Source: Clostridiales bacterium
GTDB lineage: Bacteria > Bacillota > Clostridia > Oscillospirales > Acutalibacteraceae
Length of the DNA stretch: 64,000 nucleotides
Direction: 5' to 3'
NCBI GenBank assembly: GCA_022801595.1
Contig: JAAWSO010000004.1
Span: forward strand, 1-64,000
The notes under the pieces are model-generated. The model ran no database searches. It was given only the letters and a program-made list of their open reading frames with translations, and was not told the DNA's origin. Below, piece by piece: positions 42,408-51,885 of this stretch. How positions within the stretch are numbered: the stretch's first letter is position 1; each line of letters begins with the position of its first letter. A program made the translations under genes and the position numbers.

Positions 42408-43394
42408 TTATTTCGCTATTGTGTCAATCAGTTTGATTGATTTTTTCAATTTGGATTTTCCCAGTTTTGCATGATACCATGGCTCCCCTTCTACCATAAT
42501 ATCAATGTTATCATCAATTTTTTTATTCAATGCAATGACATCCTGCACTTGCAGTTGCAAAATATCTTCCAATGACATTTCAAACCGATCTAACACCGCT
42601 CCAATTTCCAAGTCGGATTGTTTAATGGTTTCCATAATACTGGTTTGCTGCTCTTGGTTCTTATTGGCATCCTGCTGCTTGGAAGTACGGGAATGCCAAA
42701 TTTTAAAGCTGTCCACCACGCCCTCCAAGCCTTCCGCTGGAAAACACAGGGTGATGGCTCCTTGGAAATCCGGAAACTGCACATCCAGCGCAACGATTAC
42801 CACAATTTCCTGAGGGGAATAGGTTTGCAGCAGCCGAGCATTGGTTTCAATGCTGTTGAGTGTGGTAGTTACTGGAATATAGTTACACCACGCTTCTTCC
42901 AAATACTTAATCATGGTTTGGACTACATCCTCCATGATTGCCATTTCAATTTCCGTAAAATTACGCTCCGGCACAATCAAACGGCCGCTGCCGCCCAAAA
43001 GCCGGTCAATGGTCATAAAGCTGAAGCTGGCGGAAACGTCCATAATAAACGAGGTGTCCGCCACCTGAGCATCTTCGGACTGTAGATCAATGACGCCCAC
43101 AAGGGTATTGTCCGGCAACGCATTACTAAACTCATAGTACCGCTGTTCTTCAATCTGAAGAACACTGATTTCACATACATTGTGAAGAATACTGGTAAAA
43201 TAAGAGGAAAGCCCCCTGGAAAAGTTTTCATGCAGGCTATCTAAAGCCTTTAGTTGCTCTTTGGTGAATTTTTTCGGACTTTTAAAGTCATATTCTTTTA
43301 TTTTTGGCGCTGTATCAATCTCGGCATCCACCTTTCCGGATTGCATCTGTTTGAGCAATTCATCAATCTGGTTTTGCGATAAAGCTTCTGCCAT
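42408..43394 (-). CDS. fliM: flagellar motor switch protein FliM
   Basis: FliM is the middle C-ring protein that binds CheY-P. The 328-residue protein has the N-terminal CheY-binding peptide LSQNQIDELL, the middle domain with GLSSYFTSIL and RLLGGSG, and the C-terminal FliN-like domain (LQLQVQDVIALNKKIDD). The ATG at 43394 fits AGGAG nine bases upstream, so four upstream codons are excluded. Confidence 0.95.
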   Translation of the reverse strand: MAEALSQNQIDELLKQMQSGKVDAEIDTAPKIKEYDFKSPKKFTKEQLKALDSLHENFSRGLSSYFTSILHNVCEISVLQIEEQRYYEFSNALPDNTLVGVIDLQSEDAQVADTSFIMDVSASFSFMTIDRLLGGSGRLIVPERNFTEIEMAIMEDVVQTMIKYLEEAWCNYIPVTTTLNSIETNARLLQTYSPQEIVVIVALDVQFPDFQGAITLCFPAEGLEGVVDSFKIWHSRTSKQQDANKNQEQQTSIMETIKQSDLEIGAVLDRFEMSLEDILQLQVQDVIALNKKIDDNIDIMVEGEPWYHAKLGKSKLKKSIKLIDTIAK

Positions 43395-43437
43395 CTGCTC
43401 TCTCACTCCTTTTTACCATTCATTCCGCTAATGCGCC

Positions 43438-44304
43438 CTAATCTTCATAGGGAGAAACGCCGCTGGACAGGCTGCTTGCCGCAGAGGATGCAGCACTGCT
43501 TGCTACGATTGGGGAACCACTGGTCAACCCGTTACCGCCAGCAGGGTATTTGTTTTTGTCATAGCCATTGCCGCCTGCCGCAGAACTCAATGCATTCTCA
43601 TCGTCGCCGACAATGGTCAGAACCACACGCCGGTTTTTCTTCCGGCCAGCATCCGTATTATTATCCCCTATCGGATCGTTGATACCATGTCCGATGGCGA
43701 CCAAAAGATCATACTTCACTTGGTAATTATCGCTCAGATAATTGATCACAGACGCCGCCCGGTTGCTGGATAAGTACCAGTCGTTGACGGTAGAATTCGG
43801 ATTTTTGGTATCCGCTACATAACCGGCCGCTTCTATCAGGGTAAGCTTATCTTCCACATTTTTTAGAGCCTCGCCCACCAAGTTCAAGAAAGGCTTCGCC
43901 CTTTCCGTAATCGCAAATTGGTTTGCCTCAAACAAAGCGTTATCGCTGAAGGTAATATAGATTTCCCCATTTTCGCCTTGCTCCACTTCAATTTGGCCTT
44001 CGCCTGCCTGTTCCAGCTTTTTTTCCAGATACTTATACATATCGTTAATATTGTCCGGCAATTCACTGTCGCCATTGCTAATATCTGGATATCCAGATCC
44101 AGAAACATCACTGCCAACATCAATAACTACATCGGAAGAAGGATTTGATCCTCTGAGAGACTCAATCAGCGCTTCCCATTTGGCCTGCTCTACGGTAGAC
44201 ATACTAAACAGAAGCACAAAGAAGGTAAGCAGCAATGTTACCATATCTGCATATGTATCCAGCCAGGAGCCGCCGCCGCCAGAATCTCTTTTTTTCTTTT
44301 TCAT
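43438..44304 (-). CDS. motB: flagellar stator protein MotB
   Basis: MotB anchors the stator to peptidoglycan. The 288-residue protein has a short basic N-terminus, one membrane helix (about 20-40) with the proton-channel Asp20 in TYADMVTLLLTFF, a plug/linker, and an OmpA-like peptidoglycan-binding domain (about 130-250) containing YLSSNRAASVINYL and GRKKNRRVVL. The Ser/Ala-rich tail is unusual. It follows motA. Confidence 0.93.
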   Translation of the reverse strand: MKKKKRDSGGGGSWLDTYADMVTLLLTFFVLLFSMSTVEQAKWEALIESLRGSNPSSDVVIDVGSDVSGSGYPDISNGDSELPDNINDMYKYLEKKLEQAGEGQIEVEQGENGEIYITFSDNALFEANQFAITERAKPFLNLVGEALKNVEDKLTLIEAAGYVADTKNPNSTVNDWYLSSNRAASVINYLSDNYQVKYDLLVAIGHGINDPIGDNNTDAGRKKNRRVVLTIVGDDENALSSAAGGNGYDKNKYPAGGNGLTSGSPIVASSAASSAASSLSSGVSPYED

Positions 44305-44388
44305 ATTCGCCCCAATCCTTTACCAATTATTTTGCCGCAGGGATCGGAAGCTTACTCTTAACTATGTACGCTTTCCATTTCCTGCCGG

Positions 44389-45207
44389 TTATTTTTCCTC
44401 TCCATCATGTTCATCTTTAATCTTATATTTGCCGCTTGGAAGCAGACGAGCCAGTCGTTCTTCGATAAATTTCGGGTTTTCACCAGCTTGAATGCCCTGT
44501 ACGCCTTCACAAATAATCATTTTACAGAGAAACTCTTCATCATGACGGATTTGGAGTTTATTGGAGATAGGATTGAAAATTACGTTGGCTAAAACGGTAC
44601 CATAGAAGGTGGTGATCAAGGCAACCGCCATGTTGGGGCCCAAAGAATTTGGATCATCCAATTGTTTCAACAAGTTAATCAGGCCAATCAAGGTACCGAT
44701 CATACCGAATGCTGGAGCGTAACCCGCACCTTTATCATACAAAGCGCGTCCTTGTGCGTGACGCTCGTCCAGGTATTCTAGTTGGGTTTCTAAGTGCTGC
44801 TTAACCTTTTCCGGCTCCACGGAGTCCACAACCATCATTAGGCTGTTTTTCATGAAAGCATCCTTCACATTTTCCAAATCCTCTTCCAAAGCCAGCAAAC
44901 CATTGATTCTCGCTTTGGTCGCAAATTCTACGATTTGTTCAATGTATTTTTCCGGTTTATACTTGGTAGGTAAGAAAATAATTTTCAAATGCTTGATAAT
45001 TTGGATAAACTGCTTAGGAGAGAAGGAAATCATCAACGCCGCAATGGTGCCGCCGATAACGATAGCAATACTGGTCGGATCAATAAAGTTCCCAATGTTA
45101 TCCATATTGATCGTAATCGCGCCACTTGTTAAATCCTTACCGCTGATCATGCCGAAGAACATCAGACCTGCCGCTAAAATAAAACCTATAATTGACATAA
45201 TATCCAT
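44389..45207 (-). CDS. motA: flagellar stator protein MotA
   Basis: MotA surrounds the MotB dimer and contacts FliG. The 272-residue protein has four membrane helices, a cytoplasmic loop at about residues 65-150, and the conserved segment GMIGTLIGLINLLKQLDDP followed by ALITTFYGTVLANVIFNP. It lies between flbD and motB inside the fla/che operon. Confidence 0.94.
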   Translation of the reverse strand: MDIMSIIGFILAAGLMFFGMISGKDLTSGAITINMDNIGNFIDPTSIAIVIGGTIAALMISFSPKQFIQIIKHLKIIFLPTKYKPEKYIEQIVEFATKARINGLLALEEDLENVKDAFMKNSLMMVVDSVEPEKVKQHLETQLEYLDERHAQGRALYDKGAGYAPAFGMIGTLIGLINLLKQLDDPNSLGPNMAVALITTFYGTVLANVIFNPISNKLQIRHDEEFLCKMIICEGVQGIQAGENPKFIEERLARLLPSGKYKIKDEHDGEEK

Positions 45208-45214
45208 ATGGCAA

Positions 45215-45433
45215 TCACCCTCCTATTCCGGCGCTATGCCCAAATAACGGCAAGCTTCCAAATTCTCTGCGGAAATCAATGATTTTGTCGATAATTTCTT
45301 TTGTGCTTTCTTTTACAATATAAAGTTTCTGATTCACCAGCGTGATTGTGGTATCTGGGTTTTCCGAGATGCTCTCAATCAACTCGTCGTTGAGTGCAAA
45401 AGAAACACCGTTCAATTTCGTCAACGTAATCAT
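45215..45433 (-). CDS. flbD: FlbD/SwrD family flagellar protein
   Basis: This 72-residue protein of the FlbD (SwrD/YlzI) family has the motif ITLTKLNGVSFALNDELIE and TTITLVNQKLYIVKESTKEI. In Bacillus SwrD raises motor torque for swarming. It sits between flgE and motA, consistent with a stator-related role, and a large hairpin precedes its ribosome site. Confidence 0.93.
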   Translation of the reverse strand: MITLTKLNGVSFALNDELIESISENPDTTITLVNQKLYIVKESTKEIIDKIIDFRREFGSLPLFGHSAGIGG

Positions 45434-45463
45434 AGTTCTAGCCTCCTTAAGTTTATGGATTTT

Positions 45464-45522
45464 GCCATGGGTAAACGGGCAACCAGCAAGGCCTCCCCTG
45501 CGGTTTCCCGCTTACCCATGGC
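45464..45522. other. intercistronic hairpin between flgE and flbD
   Basis: GCCATGGGTAA pairs perfectly with TTACCCATGGC, and after a single mismatch CGGG pairs with CCCG, giving a 16-position stem. No T-run follows in the minus direction. It lies about 30 bases ahead of the flbD start and could shield mRNA ends or set hook/stator stoichiometry. Confidence 0.6.
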
Positions 45523-45611
45523 GGCGGAGTGTGTGCGTCTCCACCGCCACAGAGTTATCTTTTTCGATTACTGAAGCGAAAATGTCCCTCTCTCTTTTTC
45601 CCCTTTATCAC

Positions 45612-47549
45612 TTATCGCTTCAGGTTGATCAGCTCTTCCAGCATGGTATCCGAAACTGTAATAACTCTAGAGTTAGCCTGGAAACCTCTCTGGCAGGTGA
45701 TCATTTCCGCAAACTCATTGGAAAGATCCACGTTAGACATTTCCAGAGAGCTGCTCTTAAGTGCTCCGGTGCCGTTGGTGCCTGGTTCCGCCAGAATCGC
45801 TTCACCGGAGTTTTGGCTTGACGAGAAGTAGTTGTTTCCTTCCTGCTGCAAGCCGTTGGGGTTTGCGAAGGTTGCCAGTGCGATTTTGCCAGCAATCACC
45901 AGCCCTTTGTCCGGGTGATATACGGAAACGGAACCATCGGTACCGATGTTGATGCTGGTCAGCTCATCCAACGTAATCGCGCCGCCCGAGGTGCCGCCGC
46001 TCAAGGTAAAGCCAATATTGCCCAAGCCCAAATCCTTGGAAGGCGCGCTGTTGGTAATATTATTAGCAGCGATTTGCGCGTTGTTATTCGCAGTGGTAAA
46101 ATTCACAGTCGTAGCGGTTGACCACAGTTTGGCCTTGGACGGCATGGTAACGCTAATACCGTTACCATCGGTGTAGGTTTTTCCCAGCTCTGTGTCAGGG
46201 ATGGTTATGGTTGTAGGGCCAGCGCCGCTTGTATAAGTAAGAGTATAATTGCCGGCGGCGCCAGCAGCACCAGGAGTATAGGAAAAGGCTGTAATCGTTA
46301 CTGGATAGTCAGCATCCGCTACACTGTCCAACCGCAGTCCGCCCAATACATTGCCGTTTGAGAATTCTGATTTCTGAAGCGGTGTGTTGAGCATAGTAGA
46401 ACCAGCCCAAGAGGGACTCTCTCCGCTTTGAATTACGTTGTTATAGCTTGGGAAAGTCAAAGTAATGGTATCGGTCGTACTGGTTCCGTTTTTCAGCACA
46501 ACGCTGCCGGCGGTGCCCATTTGGCTCGCGGTGATAACTGCGGAATATGTTTTGTTGCCGATGGTGCTGGTAGCCGTAATCTCGAACTGCTCCGTATCCC
46601 CAGTTCCAGTGCGGGTAAGCGTAAAGTTCAGGCCGGAACCATCTGCGAGGCTGAAATCGTTGCCTACGCTGCTGAACTTAAAGCCGCCGAAAATACCTTC
46701 TGACGGGAATGTAATGCTGCCTTTATCATATCCGAAGTTGATGCCAGCCAACTGAGCACCGGTCAGCGGACCAGTAAATTCCGGCTCGCATTCCAGTGTG
46801 AAGTCGCCGGCTTTGTGAGCTACGCCCCCATTTGCTTCTGTAATGGCATCATTAATGGCTTTGTTGACAGCCGCCATATCCTTAAACTCAGACTTGGCGT
46901 TAAAGAGGATATTAATGGAGCCGCCGGAAATAATAGCCTGTGCGTCCTGGCCGATTGGAAGCGCCTCACTAGAAGCGAAAGTGAAGGAAACATTGGCGTC
47001 CGCGGTTGCGTTGGCGCTGCTAAGGGTAAATTCCTTGCCATTGATGGTGGTTTTAAAGTTAGCCTTGGCTGCGGATACTGCGCCGATGTTGTCCAGTTTG
47101 ATCTTCTGGATACCTGGCTCGCCATTTTCTCCCTGACTGCCCAGAACGAAGTTACCGTTGATGTCTACCAAATAACCGTTGGAGTCGTAGCTGAGCATAC
47201 CGGCCTTCGTATAGAAAATGTTGCCATCTGCATCCTGTACCTGCAGATAACCTTCACCCGCGATCGCCACGTCCATGCCAAAACCGGTGTTCTGCATGCT
47301 GGATTGGGTCATCTGGGATTGTACGCCCATCAAGGACGAACCGTAACCAACCATAGATGGGTTAGTACCGCCACGGGCAGCGGTACCAGCGGACGCGCCG
47401 CTGAGGGTTTGGTAATAAATATCGCTGAAAACAGCGCGTTGAGATTTATAGCCATATGTATTGACGTTAGAGATGTTATTGCCGATAACGTCCATTTTGG
47501 TCTGGTGCGCTTTCATGCCAGCTACGCCAGAAAACATTGCTCTGTTCAT
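45612..47549 (-). CDS. flgE: flagellar hook protein FlgE
   Basis: FlgE polymerises into the hook. At 645 residues it is long for the family; the excess is in the variable middle region (about residues 180-520). Conserved parts are the N-terminal MDVIGNNISNVNTYGYKSQR, the GMDVAIAGEGYLQV core near 105 and the C-terminal MSNVDLSNEFAEMI plus FQANSRVITVSD. It lies between the TIGR02530 gene and flbD. Confidence 0.95.
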   Translation of the reverse strand: MNRAMFSGVAGMKAHQTKMDVIGNNISNVNTYGYKSQRAVFSDIYYQTLSGASAGTAARGGTNPSMVGYGSSLMGVQSQMTQSSMQNTGFGMDVAIAGEGYLQVQDADGNIFYTKAGMLSYDSNGYLVDINGNFVLGSQGENGEPGIQKIKLDNIGAVSAAKANFKTTINGKEFTLSSANATADANVSFTFASSEALPIGQDAQAIISGGSINILFNAKSEFKDMAAVNKAINDAITEANGGVAHKAGDFTLECEPEFTGPLTGAQLAGINFGYDKGSITFPSEGIFGGFKFSSVGNDFSLADGSGLNFTLTRTGTGDTEQFEITATSTIGNKTYSAVITASQMGTAGSVVLKNGTSTTDTITLTFPSYNNVIQSGESPSWAGSTMLNTPLQKSEFSNGNVLGGLRLDSVADADYPVTITAFSYTPGAAGAAGNYTLTYTSGAGPTTITIPDTELGKTYTDGNGISVTMPSKAKLWSTATTVNFTTANNNAQIAANNITNSAPSKDLGLGNIGFTLSGGTSGGAITLDELTSINIGTDGSVSVYHPDKGLVIAGKIALATFANPNGLQQEGNNYFSSSQNSGEAILAEPGTNGTGALKSSSLEMSNVDLSNEFAEMITCQRGFQANSRVITVSDTMLEELINLKR

Positions 47550-47627
47550 ATTGTTTCTCCTTTTTGGAACCGCCTGCGTTTTTCAATCATTCCAAACACA
47601 GGACAAGCCTCCCCAATGGGGTCCAGC

Positions 47628-48035
47628 CTATATGACGACAGTTCCATCAATATTCGTAAATACGTTTCCATCCAATTCATTTCCGCTCACCGCAGTAATC
47701 ACCGTATTGTTTGGTACATTCACCAAAAATGCCGTACGGTCTACGAGGATCAGGGTGTCATTGAGGCCTTTTTGTTCCGCCAGGCGAACCCCTTCGTTCA
47801 AACGGGCCATGCTGGCTTCGGAAAGGTCAATGCTTCGCTGCGCCGCCCGCTGTGCGGCATGCTTGGAAAAGGCAACGCCGGACGACGCTTTTTCCAGCTC
47901 TTGGCCCAAAACCTCGCCAAACGACTGGGCGGGAGTTACGGTTTTTCCAGTAGTAACCGCACGCTCCGGCTGAACCAGCCCTGGTTTTCCTGTCACCACA
48001 GCAGTGGAGCGGAAATTAATTCTCATTGGATCCAT
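47628..48035 (-). CDS. flagellar operon protein (TIGR02530 family)
   Basis: This 135-residue protein matches the small Firmicutes/Spirochaete flagellar operon family encoded between flgD and flgE; its function is not established. Seen motifs are SKHAAQRAAQRSIDLS and NDTLILVDRTAFLVNVPNNTVITAV, the latter being the family hallmark. It has no signal peptide or membrane helix. It may be involved in hook assembly, from position only. Confidence 0.87.
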   Translation of the reverse strand: MDPMRINFRSTAVVTGKPGLVQPERAVTTGKTVTPAQSFGEVLGQELEKASSGVAFSKHAAQRAAQRSIDLSEASMARLNEGVRLAEQKGLNDTLILVDRTAFLVNVPNNTVITAVSGNELDGNVFTNIDGTVVI

Positions 48036-48050
48036 GGTGACACCCTTTCA

Positions 48051-48845
48051 TTAGGAAATTTTCGTTTTCACTACCGCAGGCTTGTAGGCTGCCTGGTTGC
48101 CCTTGCCGTCAGTAACCACAACATTGACGTAATAGGTCGTGTTGCTGTCCAAGCCAGTGAGGGTTGTTTTCAGGGCGTCATTGCTGGTTACATTTTTGAA
48201 CTTGCCGCCAAACACTTGGCCTTTTTCCTTGATTTCTTCCACCGTATTGAACGGACCTTCCTTGGAATAGTAAACCTCATAAGTAAGATCCTTATACAGA
48301 CCCTCATCCTCAGTCGGAAGCTCCCAATGAATGCCGAAGCTATTGCTGGTCAAATTGTCATATTCAACATTCAAATCCGATGGGTCAACTGCGCAAACCC
48401 CTTCGGCTTTGGGCTCGGAAACCTGCATCACTTGATCCAAACTATAGGTTTTTCCTCCAACATACAGAACATACTCATTGTTTACCAAAGAAACCTTTTC
48501 CACGATGCCCGTCGTCGTATCCAAATTACCACTTACAGTGTACCGGGAAGCGGTAACCTCCTTGCCCACCATACTCATAGCATAGTTTGTTTTGGAGTAG
48601 CTGGCCAGCTCATTCATAGCCTGCATGCTGGCGAACTGGGTCATCTGGGTCATATACTCTGAGTCATCCACGGGATTCATGAAATCCTGGTTTTTCAGTT
48701 GAACAATCATCAAATTTAAAAAATCGCTGAAGTCCAAATCTGAGTTATTTTTTTTATCAGTGGTCACAATATTCCATTTGTTTGTGGTGGAGTCAATACG
48801 GTCTGAGCCACTGATATAATCGGTGCTTGAATAGCTGTTTCCCAA
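48051..48845 (-). CDS. flgD: hook-cap protein FlgD
   Basis: FlgD caps the growing hook. The 264-residue protein has the conserved N-terminal region FLNLMIVQLKNQDFMNPVDD near residue 43 and a C-terminal fibronectin-III-like half (about residues 150-260; LTGLDSNTTYYVNVVVTD), unlike the FlgD-Ig of enterobacteria. The start is TTG with GGAAGG six bases upstream. Confidence 0.9.
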   Translation of the reverse strand: MGNSYSSTDYISGSDRIDSTTNKWNIVTTDKKNNSDLDFSDFLNLMIVQLKNQDFMNPVDDSEYMTQMTQFASMQAMNELASYSKTNYAMSMVGKEVTASRYTVSGNLDTTTGIVEKVSLVNNEYVLYVGGKTYSLDQVMQVSEPKAEGVCAVDPSDLNVEYDNLTSNSFGIHWELPTEDEGLYKDLTYEVYYSKEGPFNTVEEIKEKGQVFGGKFKNVTSNDALKTTLTGLDSNTTYYVNVVVTDGKGNQAAYKPAVVKTKIS

Positions 48846-48875
48846 ATCAATCCTTCCTTTCTAAAATATCGTTGG

Positions 48876-50078
48876 TTACACATAAGTGTCTAAGCCGTCT
48901 GCTTCCTCTTCCTCCGCAAACTCCTCGACCAAACCGTCTTCGGTCAGGCTAAAGATGCTGCCGCCAGACTTACCCGACTGCTGTTCCTGCTGACTGGAGC
49001 CAGAGTGGTTCTGGTCAAACATAAACTGTTGGGAGTTGAAATCCGGCTGGCTGCCTGCCTGGGAAGGTTGTACTGGCTGTTGCGTCGCCATGTTCACCTG
49101 CACCTGCAACGGACGCATCGCCTCCTGGAGGGCGGTTAGCTTTTCATTAATCAGCTTAGCGGATTCCGCACTGGCAGTAACCAAACTCAATACGCTAGCT
49201 TCCCCTGGCTTTTCCAGCAGCTTTACGGTGATCTCTCCCAATCCTTCTGGACGGAGCTTAATCACAAACTCCTTGCGGCCATTGAGAAGATTCTCCGTGA
49301 TACCCTGCTGAATTTGCTGGTCAACCTCTGGTGGCTGGGGCTCACTGAACTCCATGCGGACAGTTTTACCTTCCAGGGAGGAAAGCGGATTAAAGCGGTT
49401 GGACATCACATCGCTTTGCAGCTTGTCAATATCCAGCGGCATTTCTTCCTTGCCAGATTTTTCAGAGCTGCTCATCAAGCTTTTTGCCTCTCGGATGCTG
49501 CGCAGAAAATCATTCTGCAAGCCTTGGAGATCATCGACTGAATTCTCTTCCTGTCCACGAGACAAAATCTCAACAAACCGCTCGGAAGTACCAGCTTGGG
49601 CATCGTTGGATTGCTCCGATACCTGCGCAGCCCCCGCTACCTTAGAATCTGCCATCGCCTCCACAAAAGCCGCGGCAGTATCGCTGTTGGACTGGGGAGT
49701 TTGTGCTGCTAAACGGGTGTCCAGCAAGAATTGCTTCACATCCGCTGGCAGGTTCAAAGCAGAAACCAGCTCTTCTGCAGAAGCGTCATCCTGCTGAAAA
49801 AATGCCAGCAACTGTGGATTTTGCACCATCATCGCCCCAGCTAATTGCATCATCAGATTATCGGTATCCTTGGATTCGTCTTCCTGATTGCCAGTTGCAT
49901 CTTGGCTCATTTCAAAACCGCCTTCTGGGGTCTGCCCCATTGCCATGGCCATTTGCTCAAAAATCAGAGCAAATGGGTCCATGCCAGCAGCAGCCAAATC
50001 TGCAACGCCAACACCTTTTTGAGAGGCCCGGTTCGCTTGGATTGCTTCCAGGTTTTGCATGCCTGTATCTACATTCAT
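48876..50078 (-). CDS. fliK: hook-length control protein FliK
   Basis: FliK measures hook length and triggers the FlhB switch. The 400-residue protein is Gln/Ser/Ala-rich with a C-terminal hook domain at about residues 265-345 containing FVIKLRPEGLGEITVKL, followed by a Gln/Ser-rich tail. The ATG at 50078 is eight bases from AGGAGG; a GTG nine bases upstream overlaps the ribosome site. It lies five bases after fliJ. Confidence 0.9.
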   Translation of the reverse strand: MNVDTGMQNLEAIQANRASQKGVGVADLAAAGMDPFALIFEQMAMAMGQTPEGGFEMSQDATGNQEDESKDTDNLMMQLAGAMMVQNPQLLAFFQQDDASAEELVSALNLPADVKQFLLDTRLAAQTPQSNSDTAAAFVEAMADSKVAGAAQVSEQSNDAQAGTSERFVEILSRGQEENSVDDLQGLQNDFLRSIREAKSLMSSSEKSGKEEMPLDIDKLQSDVMSNRFNPLSSLEGKTVRMEFSEPQPPEVDQQIQQGITENLLNGRKEFVIKLRPEGLGEITVKLLEKPGEASVLSLVTASAESAKLINEKLTALQEAMRPLQVQVNMATQQPVQPSQAGSQPDFNSQQFMFDQNHSGSSQQEQQSGKSGGSIFSLTEDGLVEEFAEEEEADGLDTYV

Positions 50079-50083
50079 TGTTC

Positions 50084-50533
50084 TCACCTCCTTTCACTGC
50101 GTGCTAAACGACCGCTGACAAATTCCAGAATTTCTTCCTGGTGCGCTTTATTAGCCTCGTAGCAGTACTGCTCCCATTGCCGTTCCTTAAGCTTTTCCAA
50201 GCTGGAAACGTCTTGGGATGCCTTTCGCACTACGTCGGTCTGACGCTCCACTTCCGCCGCCAGCGCTTCCTGCTCCTTTTTGAGCTGTTCCAGATACTTT
50301 CGGGTGTTTTCCGCCTGAAAACTGTAAAGAAGCAACTCACCAGCTTTCAATCCATGCTTCTGTTGCTCAATCATTTCGTCGGAAGATTGTTCCAATTGAT
50401 GCTGGTACCTCAGGATTTTTTCGTCGATTTCATTTTTCTTCCGGCGAATTCGCCCCAAGGTATCCTTTTCTTTGTCCAAAATCTGGTTCTTAAAATCCAG
50501 CATCCGGCCCAAGGTGAAATGAAATTTCTTCAT
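50084..50533 (-). CDS. fliJ: flagellar export chaperone/stalk FliJ
   Basis: FliJ is the coiled-coil stalk in the FliI ATPase. The 149-residue protein is almost entirely charged helix (about residues 15-140), beginning MKKFHFTLGRMLDFKNQ. The ribosome site is AAGGAGG. It lies between fliI and fliK in the normal order. Confidence 0.91.
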   Translation of the reverse strand: MKKFHFTLGRMLDFKNQILDKEKDTLGRIRRKKNEIDEKILRYQHQLEQSSDEMIEQQKHGLKAGELLLYSFQAENTRKYLEQLKKEQEALAAEVERQTDVVRKASQDVSSLEKLKERQWEQYCYEANKAHQEEILEFVSGRLARSERR

Positions 50534-50543
50534 AACAACCTCC

Positions 50544-51866
50544 TTAGCTTACCGCTTCGGTCATGAGGGCAATCGTTTCATCCAGATCAAACTTTTCTCC
50601 CACCCTTTGGCACAAAAACTCATTGATCCCGTTAATGTGCCGGATCGCCTCGTCCAGCATCGGATTGGTACCCGCTTTATAAGCGCCGATGGAAATCAAG
50701 TCCTCATAGTCCCGGTAAACCGCCATCATATTGCGCAGTTTTCCAGCCACTTCTTTCTGCTCCGGGGTGGCGATTTCATTCATCAAACGACTAACGCTGT
50801 TGAGCACATCAATGGCCGGATAATGATTTTTGGAGGCAATTTTTCGGGACAACATGATGTGCCCATCAATAATGCTTCGCACCGTATCCGCCACAGGTTC
50901 ATTGGTATCGTCGCCTTCCACCAGAACGGTATAAATTCCAGTGATGGAACCGTTTTCAAAGTTTCCGGTACGTTCCAAAAGCTTTGGCATGGCCGCGTAA
51001 ATGGAAGGAGTATAGCCGCGAGCCACTGGAGCTTCTCCTGTACTCAGACCGATTTCCCGCTGGGCCATGGCAAACCGGGTCAGGGAATCCATCATCAAAA
51101 GGACATTTTTTCCCTGGCTGCAAAAATACTCCGCAATCGCAGTGGCTGTCATGGGACACTTGTAACGCATCATCGCCGGCTGGTCTGAAGTGGCTACGAC
51201 CAAAACAGAACGTCTGGCGCCCTCTTCTCCCAGGTCACGGTTGATGAATTCCATCACTTCACGGCCTCTTTCTCCCACCAGAGCAATGACGTTCACATCC
51301 GCCTTTACGTTCCGAGCCAGCATCCCCATCAGGGTACTCTTTCCCACACCGCTGCCGGCAAAAATGCCCATTCTTTGTCCTTTGCCGATGGTGAGTAGGC
51401 CATCAATGCACTTGACCCCCATTTCAATTGGTTCGCTGATAGGCGGCCGATCCATCGGATTACAAGGTGCGCCGTTAATGGGGAATGGCACGCCGTGTTG
51501 AAGCGGCGGCCCCCCATCCATAGGACACCCTAAAGCATCCACAGTGCGACCGACTAAGTCATCGCTCATATTTACCATCATTTTTCGACCAGTATTGATC
51601 ACGGTACAGCCATATCCAATACCATCTGTCTCTTGATACGGCATGAGAAACACCTTTTTCCCTGTAATTCCCACCACTTCGGTCAGCACTTTTTGATCGT
51701 GATCCCCAACGGTCACCTCACAGATATCGCCGATGTTACAGCTCAATCCCGTGGCTTCCATGGTCATGCCGGCAATCTTTTCGATTTTTCCAGAGTGGGT
51801 ATAAAAATCGTCGGTGATCTGAAGCAGACGCCGATATTTTTGATCGTTCCAAAAGGATGCATCCAT
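50544..51866 (-). CDS. fliI: flagellum-specific ATPase FliI
   Basis: FliI is the F1-like ATPase that energises and orders export. The 440-residue protein has Walker A GIFAGSGVGKSTLMG near residue 155, Walker B VLLMMDSLTRFAMAQRE and the type III ATPase signature PSIYAAMPKLLERTG. The ATG at 51866 is chosen because AGGAGGGG lies seven bases upstream; an earlier in-frame start overlapping fliH is less likely. Confidence 0.96.
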   Translation of the reverse strand: MDASFWNDQKYRRLLQITDDFYTHSGKIEKIAGMTMEATGLSCNIGDICEVTVGDHDQKVLTEVVGITGKKVFLMPYQETDGIGYGCTVINTGRKMMVNMSDDLVGRTVDALGCPMDGGPPLQHGVPFPINGAPCNPMDRPPISEPIEMGVKCIDGLLTIGKGQRMGIFAGSGVGKSTLMGMLARNVKADVNVIALVGERGREVMEFINRDLGEEGARRSVLVVATSDQPAMMRYKCPMTATAIAEYFCSQGKNVLLMMDSLTRFAMAQREIGLSTGEAPVARGYTPSIYAAMPKLLERTGNFENGSITGIYTVLVEGDDTNEPVADTVRSIIDGHIMLSRKIASKNHYPAIDVLNSVSRLMNEIATPEQKEVAGKLRNMMAVYRDYEDLISIGAYKAGTNPMLDEAIRHINGINEFLCQRVGEKFDLDETIALMTEAVS

Positions 51867-51885
51867 TTTCAAACCCCTCCTAATT

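Noticed and set aside
46815-48662. 615-codon plus-strand frame across flgE-flgD
   Set aside because: It is antisense to three well-supported flagellar genes and its sequence has no family features.
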